The notes under the pieces: generated by a model
Told to the model about the DNA's origin: nothing
Databases searched by the model: none
What the model saw: the letters and a program-made list of their open reading frames with translations, nothing else
Assembly: GCA_963719415.1 (NCBI GenBank)
Contig: OY970383.1
Location: 744,001 to 808,000, forward strand
Reading direction: 5' to 3'
DNA length: 64,000 nucleotides
Origin: JAPLIS01 sp963719415
GTDB lineage: Bacteria; Babelota; Babeliae; Babelales; Vermiphilaceae
Made by a program: the position numbers and the translations under genes
Part shown: positions 8,840 to 17,772 of the stretch, in pieces
Layout: each line of letters opens with the position of its first letter
How positions within the stretch are numbered: the first letter of the stretch is position 1

Positions 8840-10696
8840 GTGAGCATTCAAAAAATTATAAAAAAAACAATCATGCCTGCTCTCGTAACTAGCCTCATAG
8901 CGGGAAGTCTTCACGCAGAAACTAATGAACAAAAACTGACTATGTCTACTCCGCCCTCTGAAAATAAAGCTGTCCCCTACTCTGAACCAACTACACAACC
9001 AATTGTCAAACCAGCTACTCAGCAAACTACTCCGACAGTTACACAATCAATCGAACAACCACCAGCCCAACAACCATCCACGCAGCCGATCAGTCTGATA
9101 AATAATCAAGAAAACATACAGACCCCGGCTATCCCTGAACAATTTTTAGATAAAAAAACAGAGTTCGATGAAAGCGCAAAACGCAAGAGCGTTGTTGATC
9201 TTGTTGAACGCGGCGTTGCCTATTTTAATACACATCTTTTAACAGATTCCTGTAATACCTTTTCCCATACACAAAACTTTGTAGAGGGAGAGCTCTATCT
9301 ATTTGTCTATAGATTTGATGGTACAGTATTTGCCCATGGACAACAGGTTGATCTTTTATGGAAAAACTTATATAACACAGAAGATGATTTTGGCACACTT
9401 ATAGTTCAATCGCTCATCAAAAAAGCTCGGAATGGTGGTGGTTGGGTTACCTACAAATGGCGTAATGCCACCAAAGTTTCATATATAAAAGAAGTAGAAA
9501 AAGATGGCAAATCTTATGTCATTGGAACCGGCTATTATCCTCATTCTAAAATTGATGCCGTAGTCAATTTAACCAAAAGCGCGGTGGCCTTTTTTAATAA
9601 AACTATCAGCGAAGGACGTTCTATTGATGACGCATTCAGCCCCTTAAGTTATCCAATTGGAAAATTTGTATATGGAGATCTCTATCTACACGCATTAAGC
9701 TTTCAAGGAGTCAACCTCGCCCATGGAAGAAGACCTGGTTTAATTGGCACCAGTTCATGGAATTATAAAGACTCACAGGGAGTTTTTGTTAATCAAGAAA
9801 TAATAAAAAAACTCAATCAAGCACCTGATAAAGGTATCTGGGTAGAATATATTTCTGCTGGAGCCCCAAAACGTACATATGCAGAAAAAGTTAAAGATAA
9901 AGAAGGTAATGCCTATTTTATCGCTTGCGGCTACTATCCAGACGCAGATCGCAATAAAACAGAAAATCTGGTACGCAAAGGATATCAGTTTATGAAAATG
10001 CATGGCCTTTCAACAGCCCAAAAAGCATTTGATAATATCAATGATGTTGATTATAGATATGGGGACTTACATCTTTTTGTCTATGATACAAATGGTAAAG
10101 TATATGCCTACGGAGGAAATACTGAATTAGTTGGGCAAAATCATTATAATCAAATAGATCAAGATGGTAAATTCTATGTACAAGATTTAATTAAAAAAGC
10201 TGAAAGTGGCGGTGGATGGATTGATATTAAAACGAAAAATTCTTTTAAATCACTCTATGTAGAAAAAATAGAATTAGGCGATCAAACCGGAACCTATATC
10301 ATAGGATCAGGAGTATATCCTATTTCGAAAAGTGAGACCATGGAGCTTTTAGCTAAAAGTGGCGCGGATTATTTATCTTCTCATGATTATACAGATGCAT
10401 TTGCTCAATTTGCTAATCCACAAGGACGCTTTATTCGTGGAGATTTAAATCTATTTGTTTTTGATACTGAAGGCATCTGCTATGTATACGGGAATGATAA
10501 TACCTTAATATGGCGCAAAGGAATCAAATGGGTTGATGATGACAATCTCGCATTTATACAAGAAATAATCAATCAAGCTAGTTTTGGGCCAGGATTAGTA
10601 GAATATAAACTGAACAAAGTTCAAAAAATTGCGTACGTAAAATCTATCCAAAAAGAAAACAAAACGTTCATAGTGGGATCAAGTTATTTTAAATAA
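8840..10696 (+). CDS. Secreted protein with four tandem Cache-type (sCache_2-like) domains
   Basis: 618 residues from GTG, AAGGGA upstream. Signal peptide ends near HAETNEQ; then a Pro/Thr/Gln linker to about residue 100. Four repeats follow at roughly 110-235, 240-365, 375-495 and 500-618. Each has the pattern helix (VVDLVERGVAYFN), GELYLFVYRFDGTVFAHG, LW/IG-x-N/W-Y, IKKARNGGGWVTYKW and a closing YVIGTGYYP. This is the form of the small-molecule-sensing Cache_2 domains that usually sit outside the membrane in chemoreceptors and kinases. Here there is no transmembrane segment after the signal peptide and no signalling output domain, so it is probably a free periplasmic or exported ligand-binding protein. 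Ligand unknown. Confidence 0.75.
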   Translation: MSIQKIIKKTIMPALVTSLIAGSLHAETNEQKLTMSTPPSENKAVPYSEPTTQPIVKPATQQTTPTVTQSIEQPPAQQPSTQPISLINNQENIQTPAIPEQFLDKKTEFDESAKRKSVVDLVERGVAYFNTHLLTDSCNTFSHTQNFVEGELYLFVYRFDGTVFAHGQQVDLLWKNLYNTEDDFGTLIVQSLIKKARNGGGWVTYKWRNATKVSYIKEVEKDGKSYVIGTGYYPHSKIDAVVNLTKSAVAFFNKTISEGRSIDDAFSPLSYPIGKFVYGDLYLHALSFQGVNLAHGRRPGLIGTSSWNYKDSQGVFVNQEIIKKLNQAPDKGIWVEYISAGAPKRTYAEKVKDKEGNAYFIACGYYPDADRNKTENLVRKGYQFMKMHGLSTAQKAFDNINDVDYRYGDLHLFVYDTNGKVYAYGGNTELVGQNHYNQIDQDGKFYVQDLIKKAESGGGWIDIKTKNSFKSLYVEKIELGDQTGTYIIGSGVYPISKSETMELLAKSGADYLSSHDYTDAFAQFANPQGRFIRGDLNLFVFDTEGICYVYGNDNTLIWRKGIKWVDDDNLAFIQEIINQASFGPGLVEYKLNKVQKIAYVKSIQKENKTFIVGSSYFK

Positions 10697-10718
10697 ACAT
10701 TATACGAAAGGGTTTTTT

Positions 10719-11135
10719 ATGAATTGCAACTGTAACTGTCGGAATGGTGAGAAGTGTGAAAAATGTATGTCAAACAAAGGATGTGATACTAACAATCAAT
10801 CATCCAACAAAAACAAAGAACATGGATCACAAAACAAAAACAACCAAAACGAATCACAGAACAAGAACAAAGAACAGGGATCGTCTGGCAGCCAAAAATC
10901 AACTGGAAGTCATGATTGGGAACAAGATTCGTCAAGCAAAAACAAACAGCAGGGCCAAGGATCATACAACAAAGACAACCAAAACGAATCACACGATAAA
11001 AATAAAGAACACGAATCTCATGACAAAAACAACCAAAATGGGTCACACAACAAAAACAGAGATAGCGAACACGAATCATCACACAAAAACAAAGAACATG
11101 AAAACAGCACAAAGAAAGATACTCACAAAAAATAA
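10719..11135 (+). CDS. Low-complexity Asn/Lys/Glu/His-rich protein with N-terminal cysteine motif
   Basis: 138 residues behind AAGGG. It opens with MNCNCNCRNGEKCEKC, then is almost entirely hydrophilic repeats of the type N-K-N-K-E-H-x-S / N-N-Q-N-x-S. No hydrophobic core, so probably disordered. The cysteine-rich start is nearly the same as that of the rhodanese gene at 11244. The repeat makes the +1 frame open as well (10744-11142), but that frame has no ribosome site and is a shadow. Metal binding by the CNC/CEKC cluster is possible; function unknown. It starts 22 nt after the Cache gene. Confidence 0.55.
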   Translation: MNCNCNCRNGEKCEKCMSNKGCDTNNQSSNKNKEHGSQNKNNQNESQNKNKEQGSSGSQKSTGSHDWEQDSSSKNKQQGQGSYNKDNQNESHDKNKEHESHDKNNQNGSHNKNRDSEHESSHKNKEHENSTKKDTHKK

Positions 11136-11167
11136 AAGCTGATCGTTTGTTTCATATTGATTTTCAG

Positions 11168-11193
11168 GCAGATAGGCTTAACCGCCTATCTGC
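11168..11193 (+). terminator. Perfect 10-bp hairpin after the low-complexity gene
   Basis: GCAGATAGGC at 11168-11177, loop TTAACC, GCCTATCTGC at 11184-11193. It lies 30 nt after the stop of the 10719 gene. The following bases (TGTCTAGTGTTTA) lack a strong T run, so termination may be weak. Confidence 0.5.
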
Positions 11194-11243
11194 TGTCTAG
11201 TGTTTAAATAAAAATATTCTACTTATACATAAAAGGGTCTTCT

Positions 11244-11687
11244 ATGAATTGCAACTGCTCAGCGAATAAAACATGTGAAAAATGTATATCAAAAAAAGAA
11301 CATGATACAAAAAATCAATCAGCAAACAATAATAATCAACAAGAAAATGGTATTAAAACAATAACCGCTGAGCAATTATTAGAAAAAATGAAAAATGAAA
11401 ATTCACTGACCGTCATTAATGTATTATCGCAAGCGTATTACAATAAATGCCACATAAAAGACTCCATCAATATCCCCGTTGATCAGCTACAAGGCACAGC
11501 AAAAGAAAGCTGGGATACAAATGACGAAATAGTCGTTTATTGCGCTAATGATGAATGCCCTCTAAGTCGCAATGCGTATAGCATACTCAAAAAACTTGGT
11601 TTTACTCACATATTGGCATATGAAGGTGGCATTGCAGAATGGAGTAAAAAAGGATATCCCACTGTTGGAGATGACTGTACATTCTAA
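11244..11687 (+). CDS. Rhodanese-like domain protein with N-terminal MNCNC/CEKC motif
   Basis: 147 residues. N-terminus MNCNCSANKTCEKC matches that of the preceding gene, then a short Asn/Gln linker and a rhodanese domain (about 45-147). Seen: ITAEQLLEKM, INVLSQAYYNKCHIKDSINIPV (CH2A/B-like boxes) and the active loop VVYCANDECPLSRNAY, with Cys as the expected persulfide carrier. Known role of the family: sulfur transfer from thiosulfate or persulfides. The added cysteine cluster suggests metal or sulfur handling, but this is inferred. No signal peptide, so probably cytoplasmic. Confidence 0.8.
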   Translation: MNCNCSANKTCEKCISKKEHDTKNQSANNNNQQENGIKTITAEQLLEKMKNENSLTVINVLSQAYYNKCHIKDSINIPVDQLQGTAKESWDTNDEIVVYCANDECPLSRNAYSILKKLGFTHILAYEGGIAEWSKKGYPTVGDDCTF

Positions 11688-11735
11688 ACTTTTTAACACT
11701 TTTAAGTAATATAAATAAATTAAATTGACGCTATC

Positions 11736-11756
11736 ATAGCCCCCAAAGGGGGCTAT
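11736..11756. terminator. Perfect hairpin between convergent genes
   Basis: ATAGCCCCC-AAA-GGGGGCTAT, a 9-bp GC-rich stem with a 3-nt loop, between the rhodanese stop (11687) and the VKOR stop (11826, opposite strand). It is the only strongly GC-rich point in the interval, consistent with a shared terminator even though T tracts are poor. Confidence 0.55.
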
Positions 11757-11825
11757 AGCTCTTATGTCCCTAAAATCTCTTTTTCTATTGCCATTTCTCA
11801 CGAAACTGAGATTAATTACCGGTTT

Positions 11826-12245
11826 TTATTTTCTTAATTGTGTCACCAATAACAGGACATTAATTATATACATAGACACACACACAACACAAAACGACTT
11901 AATTTGCGTAACTAAAATAAGAAAGAGCACCGCAGATGCAAAACAACCTGTAATAGACAGCCAAAAAAGTGCTGTTTTCATACACAATAAAGCACATATA
12001 ATAATACTCAGATAAAAAAATATACCCAATAGAGAATTCGAGATACCAAACATCTTATTATAAGGACTTAAAAGAGGCTTTGAACAAGAAAAACGATCCG
12101 ATATATCACAAAAGGGCTTATAGTTTTGATCTTTTTTTAATAAATAGTCTAACCTATACGAATATATCGAAAAGAACAAACCCAATACTGCCAATATAAT
12201 AGTATGTGTCATCATAGCTTGAGCGCCTATAATAGGTATTATCAT
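11826..12245 (-). CDS. Vitamin K epoxide reductase (VKOR) family protein
   Basis: 139 residues, nearly all membrane-embedded, with four hydrophobic helices. Family marks are visible: FCDISDRFSCSKPLLSPYNKMFGISNSLLGI (the loop cysteines and the Ser/Asn-Ser-Leu-Leu-Gly quinone-side motif) and FCVVC, the CxxC redox pair, in the last helix pair. Bacterial VKOR re-oxidises a periplasmic thioredoxin-like oxidase (DsbA role) and passes electrons to quinone. No DsbA-like partner is fused or adjacent. AAGGG upstream of the ATG. Confidence 0.85.
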   Translation of the reverse strand: MIIPIIGAQAMMTHTIILAVLGLFFSIYSYRLDYLLKKDQNYKPFCDISDRFSCSKPLLSPYNKMFGISNSLLGIFFYLSIIICALLCMKTALFWLSITGCFASAVLFLILVTQIKSFCVVCVSMYIINVLLLVTQLRK

Positions 12246-12281
12246 AACTTAAATCCCTTTTTAATTATTATTTTTTTCTTC

Positions 12282-12944
12282 CTATTCTGGAAACCTAACT
12301 ACCCCTTGCTTCTGCCAATCAGCTAGAAAATTCGCCATGCCACTCTGCGTCAAAGGATGCCGCAACGCTTTTTCTAGAAGAGAGACGGGTAGCGTTGCTA
12401 TATCTGCTCCCGCTTCAATAGCTTTGCAAAATTGATCAACATCACGTAAAGAGGCAGCCAAAATTTTTGTTGAAAAACCATACTGATCGATCATACTCCG
12501 CAATAAATATAGCAGCGAAATTCCGTCACTCCCTATATCTTCTAGGCGACCAATAAAAGGCGATATATAGGTTACACCAAGTTTACACATCATAAGCGCT
12601 TGTGGCAGCGTAAAAACAAGCGTCACATTAATTAAAATACCTTCAGAAACTAATCGCTTTATAACAGAATAATACTGAATATCAGCAGGAATTTTAACAA
12701 CGACATTGGTCGCTAATGCTGCAATAGCTAATGCTTGTTTATATACTAAATCTGGATCTTGTTCAGTAACTTCAACACTTACCGGCTTATCTTTCATAAT
12801 TGTGGCAATTTTTTTTATTAATTGAGTTGGATCCTTTTTTTCATGACTAACAAGAGATGGATTAGTGGTAACGCCATCAACAATACCCCTTTTTGCCCAC
12901 AATTCAAGAGCATCGCTATCAACAGTATCTAAAAAAATATGCAT
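12282..12944 (-). CDS. tal: Transaldolase / fructose-6-phosphate aldolase family (TalC/MipB type)
   Basis: 220 residues, the short class of this family. MHIFLDTVDSDALELWAKRGIVDGVTTNPSLV is the family N-terminus; VVVKIPAD carries the Schiff-base lysine; YISPFIGRLEDIGSDG and the AGADIATLPVSLLEKALRHPLT end are also typical. It belongs to the non-oxidative pentose phosphate branch (transaldolase) or acts as fructose-6-phosphate aldolase; sequence inspection does not separate the two. GAGGAAA precedes the ATG. It begins 37 nt upstream of, and in line with, the VKOR gene on the same strand. Confidence 0.85.
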   Translation of the reverse strand: MHIFLDTVDSDALELWAKRGIVDGVTTNPSLVSHEKKDPTQLIKKIATIMKDKPVSVEVTEQDPDLVYKQALAIAALATNVVVKIPADIQYYSVIKRLVSEGILINVTLVFTLPQALMMCKLGVTYISPFIGRLEDIGSDGISLLYLLRSMIDQYGFSTKILAASLRDVDQFCKAIEAGADIATLPVSLLEKALRHPLTQSGMANFLADWQKQGVVRFPE

Positions 12945-13042
12945 TTCTATTTCCTCTATAAATATGTTAGATATATATATGTTATAAATTTTTAATAAAT
13001 TTTTGATAGCTATTTATACTTACTATAAAAAAGTACACTCGC

Positions 13043-14161
13043 ATGTATCCATTACTTTTTTACCTATCTCCATTGTTTTTTATTATATCCTGCACGTTTG
13101 CCACCTGCACAACTTCGATAACAACAAAGCCAAACAAAATAGTAGGGCTTGTACAAGCTCGAAACGAAGCCGATATTATAGAACAATGTCTACGAAGTCT
13201 GGCAGTCTACACCGATGCCATAGTGCTTCTTGACGATAACTCTTGCGACAAAACAGCTCTTATAGCACAACAACTATCTCGTGAACTAACTATTGAACAT
13301 ATTATTAAACAACCCTATTCTGGCTGGGAAAAAACATCAGAATCAGCTAACCGACAAACTCTTTTAGATGCTGGACGCGCTATTGGCGGCACCCATTTTA
13401 TACTTATAGACGCTGATGAGCTTTTCATGGCACCGTGTTCAAAAAACATAGATGACCATAAAAAAGTAATCGTAGATTCACGGCAATCAGATGAAACTAG
13501 TAGGGGCACTAATTGGCTTCGCACTCAAATTCTGACTTTAAAACCAGGACAATATATATCATTTCCCATGGTCAACGTATGGGGAAACACGTCTGTATAT
13601 CGAGATGATAAATTTTGTAGCCCTAGAGATAACACCTGGAGAAAAAAACCAATTATTTTTTACGATGACGGGAAATGCTCTTATCTTAATAATTCGACTA
13701 ATCTACACAATATACATACTACAAACATGCTTCATGCATCTCGCATTCCTCGTAACTTACTCTGTTGGGAACCAAAACGGGAGCTTATTGTGCGTGATAT
13801 CAATCATGGTATCATACATTTTAAATGGGTTAATTTTGAAAACATACTTAATAAAAAAATATGGTACATGATGCTCGAATATATACGTGCACACGAACAT
13901 TGGTCGAATCATGATCAAAACAAAATAGCCCATATTATTAATAATTTTTATAACAACCGTGAATTTAAAAACATGATGCCAGAAGAACAAAATATACTAC
14001 TAAAACCCGTACCAAAAAGCTGGTATGATTACCCTTTTTTTGATGCTACCTGCTATACGAAATTAAATCAAAGTCGACAATGCGATATTGCTCGTTGGCT
14101 TGAAACCTATGGGACTGATTATTTTTCTCGCTTAGATTTATCTTGCTTCCTCAGAGCTTAA
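13043..14161 (+). CDS. Exported or lipid-anchored family 2 glycosyltransferase-like protein
   Basis: 372 residues. The N-terminus (MYPLLFYLSPLFFIISC) is a signal sequence ending in a possible lipobox. The GT2 fold follows: GLVQARNEADIIEQCLRSL, then VLLDDNSCDKT, then HFILIDADELF, the DxD-like metal and nucleotide-sugar site. The C-terminal half is Asn/Trp/His-rich with no family that I recognise. A glycosyltransferase with an export signal is odd because sugar nucleotides are cytoplasmic; the leader may simply act as a membrane anchor. No good ribosome site is seen near the ATG. Confidence 0.7.
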   Translation: MYPLLFYLSPLFFIISCTFATCTTSITTKPNKIVGLVQARNEADIIEQCLRSLAVYTDAIVLLDDNSCDKTALIAQQLSRELTIEHIIKQPYSGWEKTSESANRQTLLDAGRAIGGTHFILIDADELFMAPCSKNIDDHKKVIVDSRQSDETSRGTNWLRTQILTLKPGQYISFPMVNVWGNTSVYRDDKFCSPRDNTWRKKPIIFYDDGKCSYLNNSTNLHNIHTTNMLHASRIPRNLLCWEPKRELIVRDINHGIIHFKWVNFENILNKKIWYMMLEYIRAHEHWSNHDQNKIAHIINNFYNNREFKNMMPEEQNILLKPVPKSWYDYPFFDATCYTKLNQSRQCDIARWLETYGTDYFSRLDLSCFLRA

Positions 14162-14256
14162 AAAAAAACAATTTAAATCAAACAGGACATGTCAATGTGT
14201 CAATGCGATTCAAGCAAACCATATCATTATTCCTAACTTTCACCTTTTTTACGCAG

Positions 14257-15423
14257 TTACACATGCTTAAGACGGCTACTAAACACCTTGAAGGCTATTA
14301 TACCAAGCGCCATACCAAATCCCCTCGAAATCCACAGAGTTTGATTTTGTTGTTGTTCCTGCAAAAGTCGTTGCTGCTGCAAAAGTTGCAGCTGTTGTTG
14401 TAGAAATTGTTGCCGTTGTTGTTGCTGTTGTTGCCGCTGTTGTAGAAATTGTTGCTGTTGTTGCCGCTGTTGTCGTTCCTGCAAAAGTTGCTGCTTTTCC
14501 TCCCTACTAAGCAGACCTGAAGGCTCTGGAGGCAACAGAAACAATCCTTCTTTCCTATGATGCGCTTCAAGAATTCTATATGATACTTCAACCGTCCTTT
14601 TTGGATCTGGATGCTTATCATTTGCTATAAAATATGGATTTTGGGCTTTTGATAAAATACCCTTATACACAAATAAAGCAATATTGATATCTCCAAGAGC
14701 AGCTGGAAGCAGGTCTGCTGTAATTTCATGTATTCCAGCAAAAGCATTCTTGTCTTCAACAGACAACTGCTTACCTCGAGTACAATTAATAAGCATTCTT
14801 ACAAAAGAATGTAATTCTTGTATATGCGTTGCCTCATGATACGCTACTTGCAAGGCCCGATCAGGACGGCTCAATTCTAATGGAATAGAATCTAAATCAC
14901 ACTCTAGACAATACTGCATCTTGGAACCATTATTAGGTAAAAATTCAAAATCTAACACAACCCTCATTGCTGCAGTAGGCAAAAGACTTACTCGATAATC
15001 AATGTTTAAAGGGTTAATACCTGCAGCCCGCAAACTAGATTCGAAAGCATCTATTATGATCTGAGGCATACGATCATCCCTTATTGGTGGATAAGGCAAA
15101 GGACGTTCTTTTTTTAAAATCTCTAGATGATCTCTTACTATATTTTTAATTACCGAAAAGCGTGATTCAATATCTTCTTCCTCTACACCTTGTACTTGTA
15201 GCGCTATCTTTAGAGCTTCATCATCATTTCGCCTTAACTGAACAGCATAGTCTTCTGGTCGAACAAGCTGTGGCGAAAGCAAAGCATTAATTGCCCGATC
15301 TTGCCAAGCCCTTTTATTAGAAAGAGTTAAACTATTTTGCGCAAGCTGTTCTGCTCCAAAACAAAAATAAATTTGCATACAAAAAAATATAATAATAGAA
15401 AAATAGCGGCAAAAATGTCTCAT
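14257..15423 (-). CDS. Secreted HExxH metalloprotease-like protein with Gln-rich tail
   Basis: 388 residues with signal peptide (MRHFCRYFSIIIFFCMQIYFCFG). It contains AYHEATHIQELHSFV (HExxH) and, about 40 residues on, FAGIHEITADLLPAALGD (E/D supplying the third ligand as in M48-like enzymes). The block IIDAFESSLRAAGINPLNIDY is shared with the 3301 gene. The last ~90 residues are a glutamine-rich tract coded by irregular CAR repeats (about 14341-14500), then a hydrophobic end (GFGMALGIIAFKVFSS). The paralogues share the catalytic core but differ completely in their tails. Confidence 0.6.
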   Translation of the reverse strand: MRHFCRYFSIIIFFCMQIYFCFGAEQLAQNSLTLSNKRAWQDRAINALLSPQLVRPEDYAVQLRRNDDEALKIALQVQGVEEEDIESRFSVIKNIVRDHLEILKKERPLPYPPIRDDRMPQIIIDAFESSLRAAGINPLNIDYRVSLLPTAAMRVVLDFEFLPNNGSKMQYCLECDLDSIPLELSRPDRALQVAYHEATHIQELHSFVRMLINCTRGKQLSVEDKNAFAGIHEITADLLPAALGDINIALFVYKGILSKAQNPYFIANDKHPDPKRTVEVSYRILEAHHRKEGLFLLPPEPSGLLSREEKQQLLQERQQRQQQQQFLQQRQQQQQQRQQFLQQQLQLLQQQRLLQEQQQNQTLWISRGFGMALGIIAFKVFSSRLKHV

Positions 15424-15521
15424 GCAAAAGCCTTTTGCAATAGTAAAAAATTACAATTTTTATGTGTTTGTTTATAGTGTATAAGATTTATGAGCAAAAT
15501 CAATTTTATAGGAGGGTTAAT

Positions 15522-16532
15522 TCAAGTTCGAAGTGCAAATTCCATACTCTCGTAAAATAGTTTTGCCGGTGTTTGGTATCCAAGAATTTTTCTAGGTGTA
15601 TTATTTAATTTATTTTGAATATCCATTAACTGATTTGCATCAAGGTATGAGATAGACGATCCTTTGGGCAAATAACGCCGCAACAATAGCGTTAGATTTT
15701 TCAACCTGCCCTTTTTGCCACGGCGAATGAGGGTCGCAGAAATAGGTCTTAAAATCAGGAAACGTATGCAATAAAGAATGTTGTGTAAATTCTGTACCAT
15801 TATCAAAAGTAATAGATTTACGCATAATTTTAGGAATTGATGCCATTGCCTTAAATGCATTCACAATAACTAAATTCGATTTTTTTTGAGCTATTTTTAA
15901 TGAGAATCATGTATCTTGTTTTACGATCAACGATGTTCATAATATTTTGTGATTGGTCTCCACCGCCAAAAAGTAAATCTCCCTCAAAATGGCCAACTTC
16001 TATACGTTTATTAATGGCTTCAGGTCTATCATGTATAGATACCCGTTCTGGAATTGTAGTTTTTCTAGATTTTTCTTGCGCCTCTTTGATTTCTTTTGCT
16101 TCGCATTGAGGCTAAAAAAAGATATAGCGGGGGTCTTTTTTTAGCCTCAAAAGATGATTTTTTTTCTGCATCGAAATAAATATATGAATAAATTGTTTCT
16201 GTTGTTATTGTTGTTGCCATTGATTTTTTACTTTCAGCGGCAATCACATCTGGAGACCATTTCATTTTTAATTTTTCAATTATAAAATCGTTTAATTTTT
16301 TATCTTTTTCTAATTTTCGTACTAAAACATATTTTCTTTTTTTAGCCATATTGTGAGCTTTATCTGGGGTATACTCAATAGCATCATTGTAGCGATTACA
16401 TCTCAATTCTCGAGAAATTGTCGATTCATGTCGTTTTATTTCTTTTGCTATTTCTGTATTTTTTTTTCCACTTTGCTTCATCTCAAATATCGTTTCTCGC
16501 TCTTTTAATGTTAATTGTGTATAATTTTTCAT
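15522..16532 (-). pseudogene. IS30 transposase, three frameshifts
   Basis: Reading from 16532 (AAGGTCC ribosome site): N-terminal HTH (YTQLTLKERETIFEMKQSGK, IAKEIKRHESTISREL), then the frame breaks at an A5 run (16070-16074). The next frame reads PERVSIHDRPE and VGHFEGDLLFGG with the first catalytic Asp. It breaks again at an A8 run (15880-15887). The third frame holds ITFDNGTEF (second Asp) and WQKGQVEKSNA (Glu). A third break near 15681-15690 leads to RRYLPKGSS and the C-terminus LNNTPRKILGYQTPAKLF. Each break acts like one extra base. The three DDE residues survive across the fragments. Confidence 0.85.
16106..16150. repeat. Perfect 17-bp inverted repeat inside the IS30 transposase
   Basis: TTGAGGCTAAAAAAAGA at 16106-16122 and its exact complement at 16134-16150, separated by TATAGCGGGGG. 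It falls between the HTH part and the DDE part of the transposase reading frame. It may act as a terminator or come from an inverted duplication. Confidence 0.9.
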
Positions 16533-16708
16533 GCGCAGGACCTTTTTTATGATTTGTTTTTTTTGTCAAAAACAGTTTATCACGAAATAGGTTCTTGCAC
16601 TTCATTATAGAATTTTCCATGACTTGCTCCTATGAGGGCAATAAAAAATGCTATTTATAAAAACAGAATGCATAACAATATTAAAAATTTTAAAAAAAAG
16701 CATAGTCT

Positions 16709-17197
16709 ATGATGAAAAAAAAATGTACTTTTATATCCTTATTGTTGATTATTCTATTGCATGAATCAGCTTCTGCCATGCATAATTCTAAAGCTTTAGT
16801 AAGACAATTTTCAAAGGTTCCAAAGCGAATGATGTGGCAGGGTAACCGCAATGGCTTTGGTGATGAAACACCAGGCCTACATGGTGCTGTTGCTGGTATC
16901 CTAGGAGGATCATTTGGTATGCTTTTGGGCGCAGCAAGCGGTCCAGGAATGGTTATGTTGATTTCTGTACCTGTATATTTTATAACTGAAACTATCGATC
17001 CTACTCCTAGCAAAAAAAAGCCTTCTGAGGGTCCGGATCCTATGCCATTAGTTCTTTACCGTAGCATACAAGTTGGAAGTGCCGTCGGAGGTACTACTGG
17101 AGCTGCCTATTTTGGCGGAAAAGCTGGTGTAAAAGGATTTGCAATATTTGCTGGTGCTGTAGCTGCAAATGCGGCGTATCACAAATACATAAAATAA
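16709..17197 (+). CDS. Secreted or membrane glycine-rich hypothetical protein
   Basis: 162 residues. Signal peptide (MMKKKCTFISLLLIILLHESASA), then two Gly/Ala-rich hydrophobic segments (GAVAGILGGSFGMLLGAASG and VGSAVGGTTGAAYFGGKAG...) joined by a Pro/Lys loop. Such Gly-zipper-like segments occur in membrane-inserting proteins. The 18286-18918 gene has a similar Gly-rich pattern, but I cannot show homology. Ribosome site weak. Confidence 0.5.
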   Translation: MMKKKCTFISLLLIILLHESASAMHNSKALVRQFSKVPKRMMWQGNRNGFGDETPGLHGAVAGILGGSFGMLLGAASGPGMVMLISVPVYFITETIDPTPSKKKPSEGPDPMPLVLYRSIQVGSAVGGTTGAAYFGGKAGVKGFAIFAGAVAANAAYHKYIK

Positions 17198-17295
17198 ACT
17201 CATTTTTCAGCAAAAAACAGCTTCCTCTTATTACTATTAATTTTGTAACATGCTTCTTAATAAATAGAATTTTTAACAAGATATGAGGAAAATGT

Positions 17296-17631
17296 ATGGA
17301 AATTAATTTAGATATGATAACAACATCTTTTGATATTCCGGGATACAACATTACTCAATCACTTGGCATCGTACAAGGAATTTCCGTGGTATCTGCTGGT
17401 GTATTTGGTAACTGGAGAGCCTCTTGGCAATCAATGGCATCAGGAAACGTTCCACGATTCACAAGACTATGCGAAGAAACAAGAGATGCTGCTTTTAAAG
17501 TTCTAATTAAACATGCTCAAAAACTTGGAGCAAACGCAATTATAGGGTTACGATTTGATTCTAATGAAATTGGCGATGGAATTACAGAAATACTTGCTTA
17601 TGGCACTGCCGTAATTATAGAAAAAAAATAA
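17296..17631 (+). CDS. YbjQ/UPF0145 family protein
   Basis: 111 residues, full family length. Recognisable phrases: ITQSLGIVQGISVVSAG, CEETRDAAFKVLIKHAQKLGANAIIGLRFDSNEIGDG and ITEILAYGTAVII. Members form pentamers/decamers of the dodecin-like or YbjQ fold; their biochemical role is not established. GAGGAAAA lies just before the ATG. Stands alone. Confidence 0.85.
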   Translation: MEINLDMITTSFDIPGYNITQSLGIVQGISVVSAGVFGNWRASWQSMASGNVPRFTRLCEETRDAAFKVLIKHAQKLGANAIIGLRFDSNEIGDGITEILAYGTAVIIEKK

Positions 17632-17772
17632 ATAAATAAACCATAAACCCAACAATAAAAAAATCTCTTATCCCAAAAAACTATTACACCAATTTCAGGC
17701 TATATCGTCTATTTTTAAAACTACCTATTTCTAGAATCACTATTTTTTGGCTGCTATACAACGAAACTGGCA

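Larger units (their letters stand above)
15520..16616 (-). mobile_element. Decayed IS30-family insertion sequence
   Basis: Contains a broken IS30 transposase flanked by imperfect terminal inverted repeats. GAAGTGCAAATTCC at 15530-15543 matches, inverted, GGTTCTTGCACTTC at 16590-16603 (12 of 14), and AATTC occurs at both outer ends. Boundaries are approximate. The transposase has three frame breaks, so the copy is probably inactive. Confidence 0.75.

Noticed and set aside
10789..11112. Minus-strand Cys/Phe-rich frame
   Set aside because: Antisense shadow of the Asn/Lys repeat; composition follows from the repeat alone.
10744..11142. 132-codon open frame overlapping the low-complexity gene
   Set aside because: It is the shifted reading of an A-rich repeat, has no ribosome site, and its start lies inside the better-supported 10719 gene.
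14341..14500. CAG/CAA-rich tract as a possible CRISPR or satellite
   Set aside because: No spacer pattern; it is a coding Gln tract.
14298..14621. Minus-strand Asn/Ser-rich frame
   Set aside because: Shifted reading of the Gln-codon repeat in the 14257-15423 gene.
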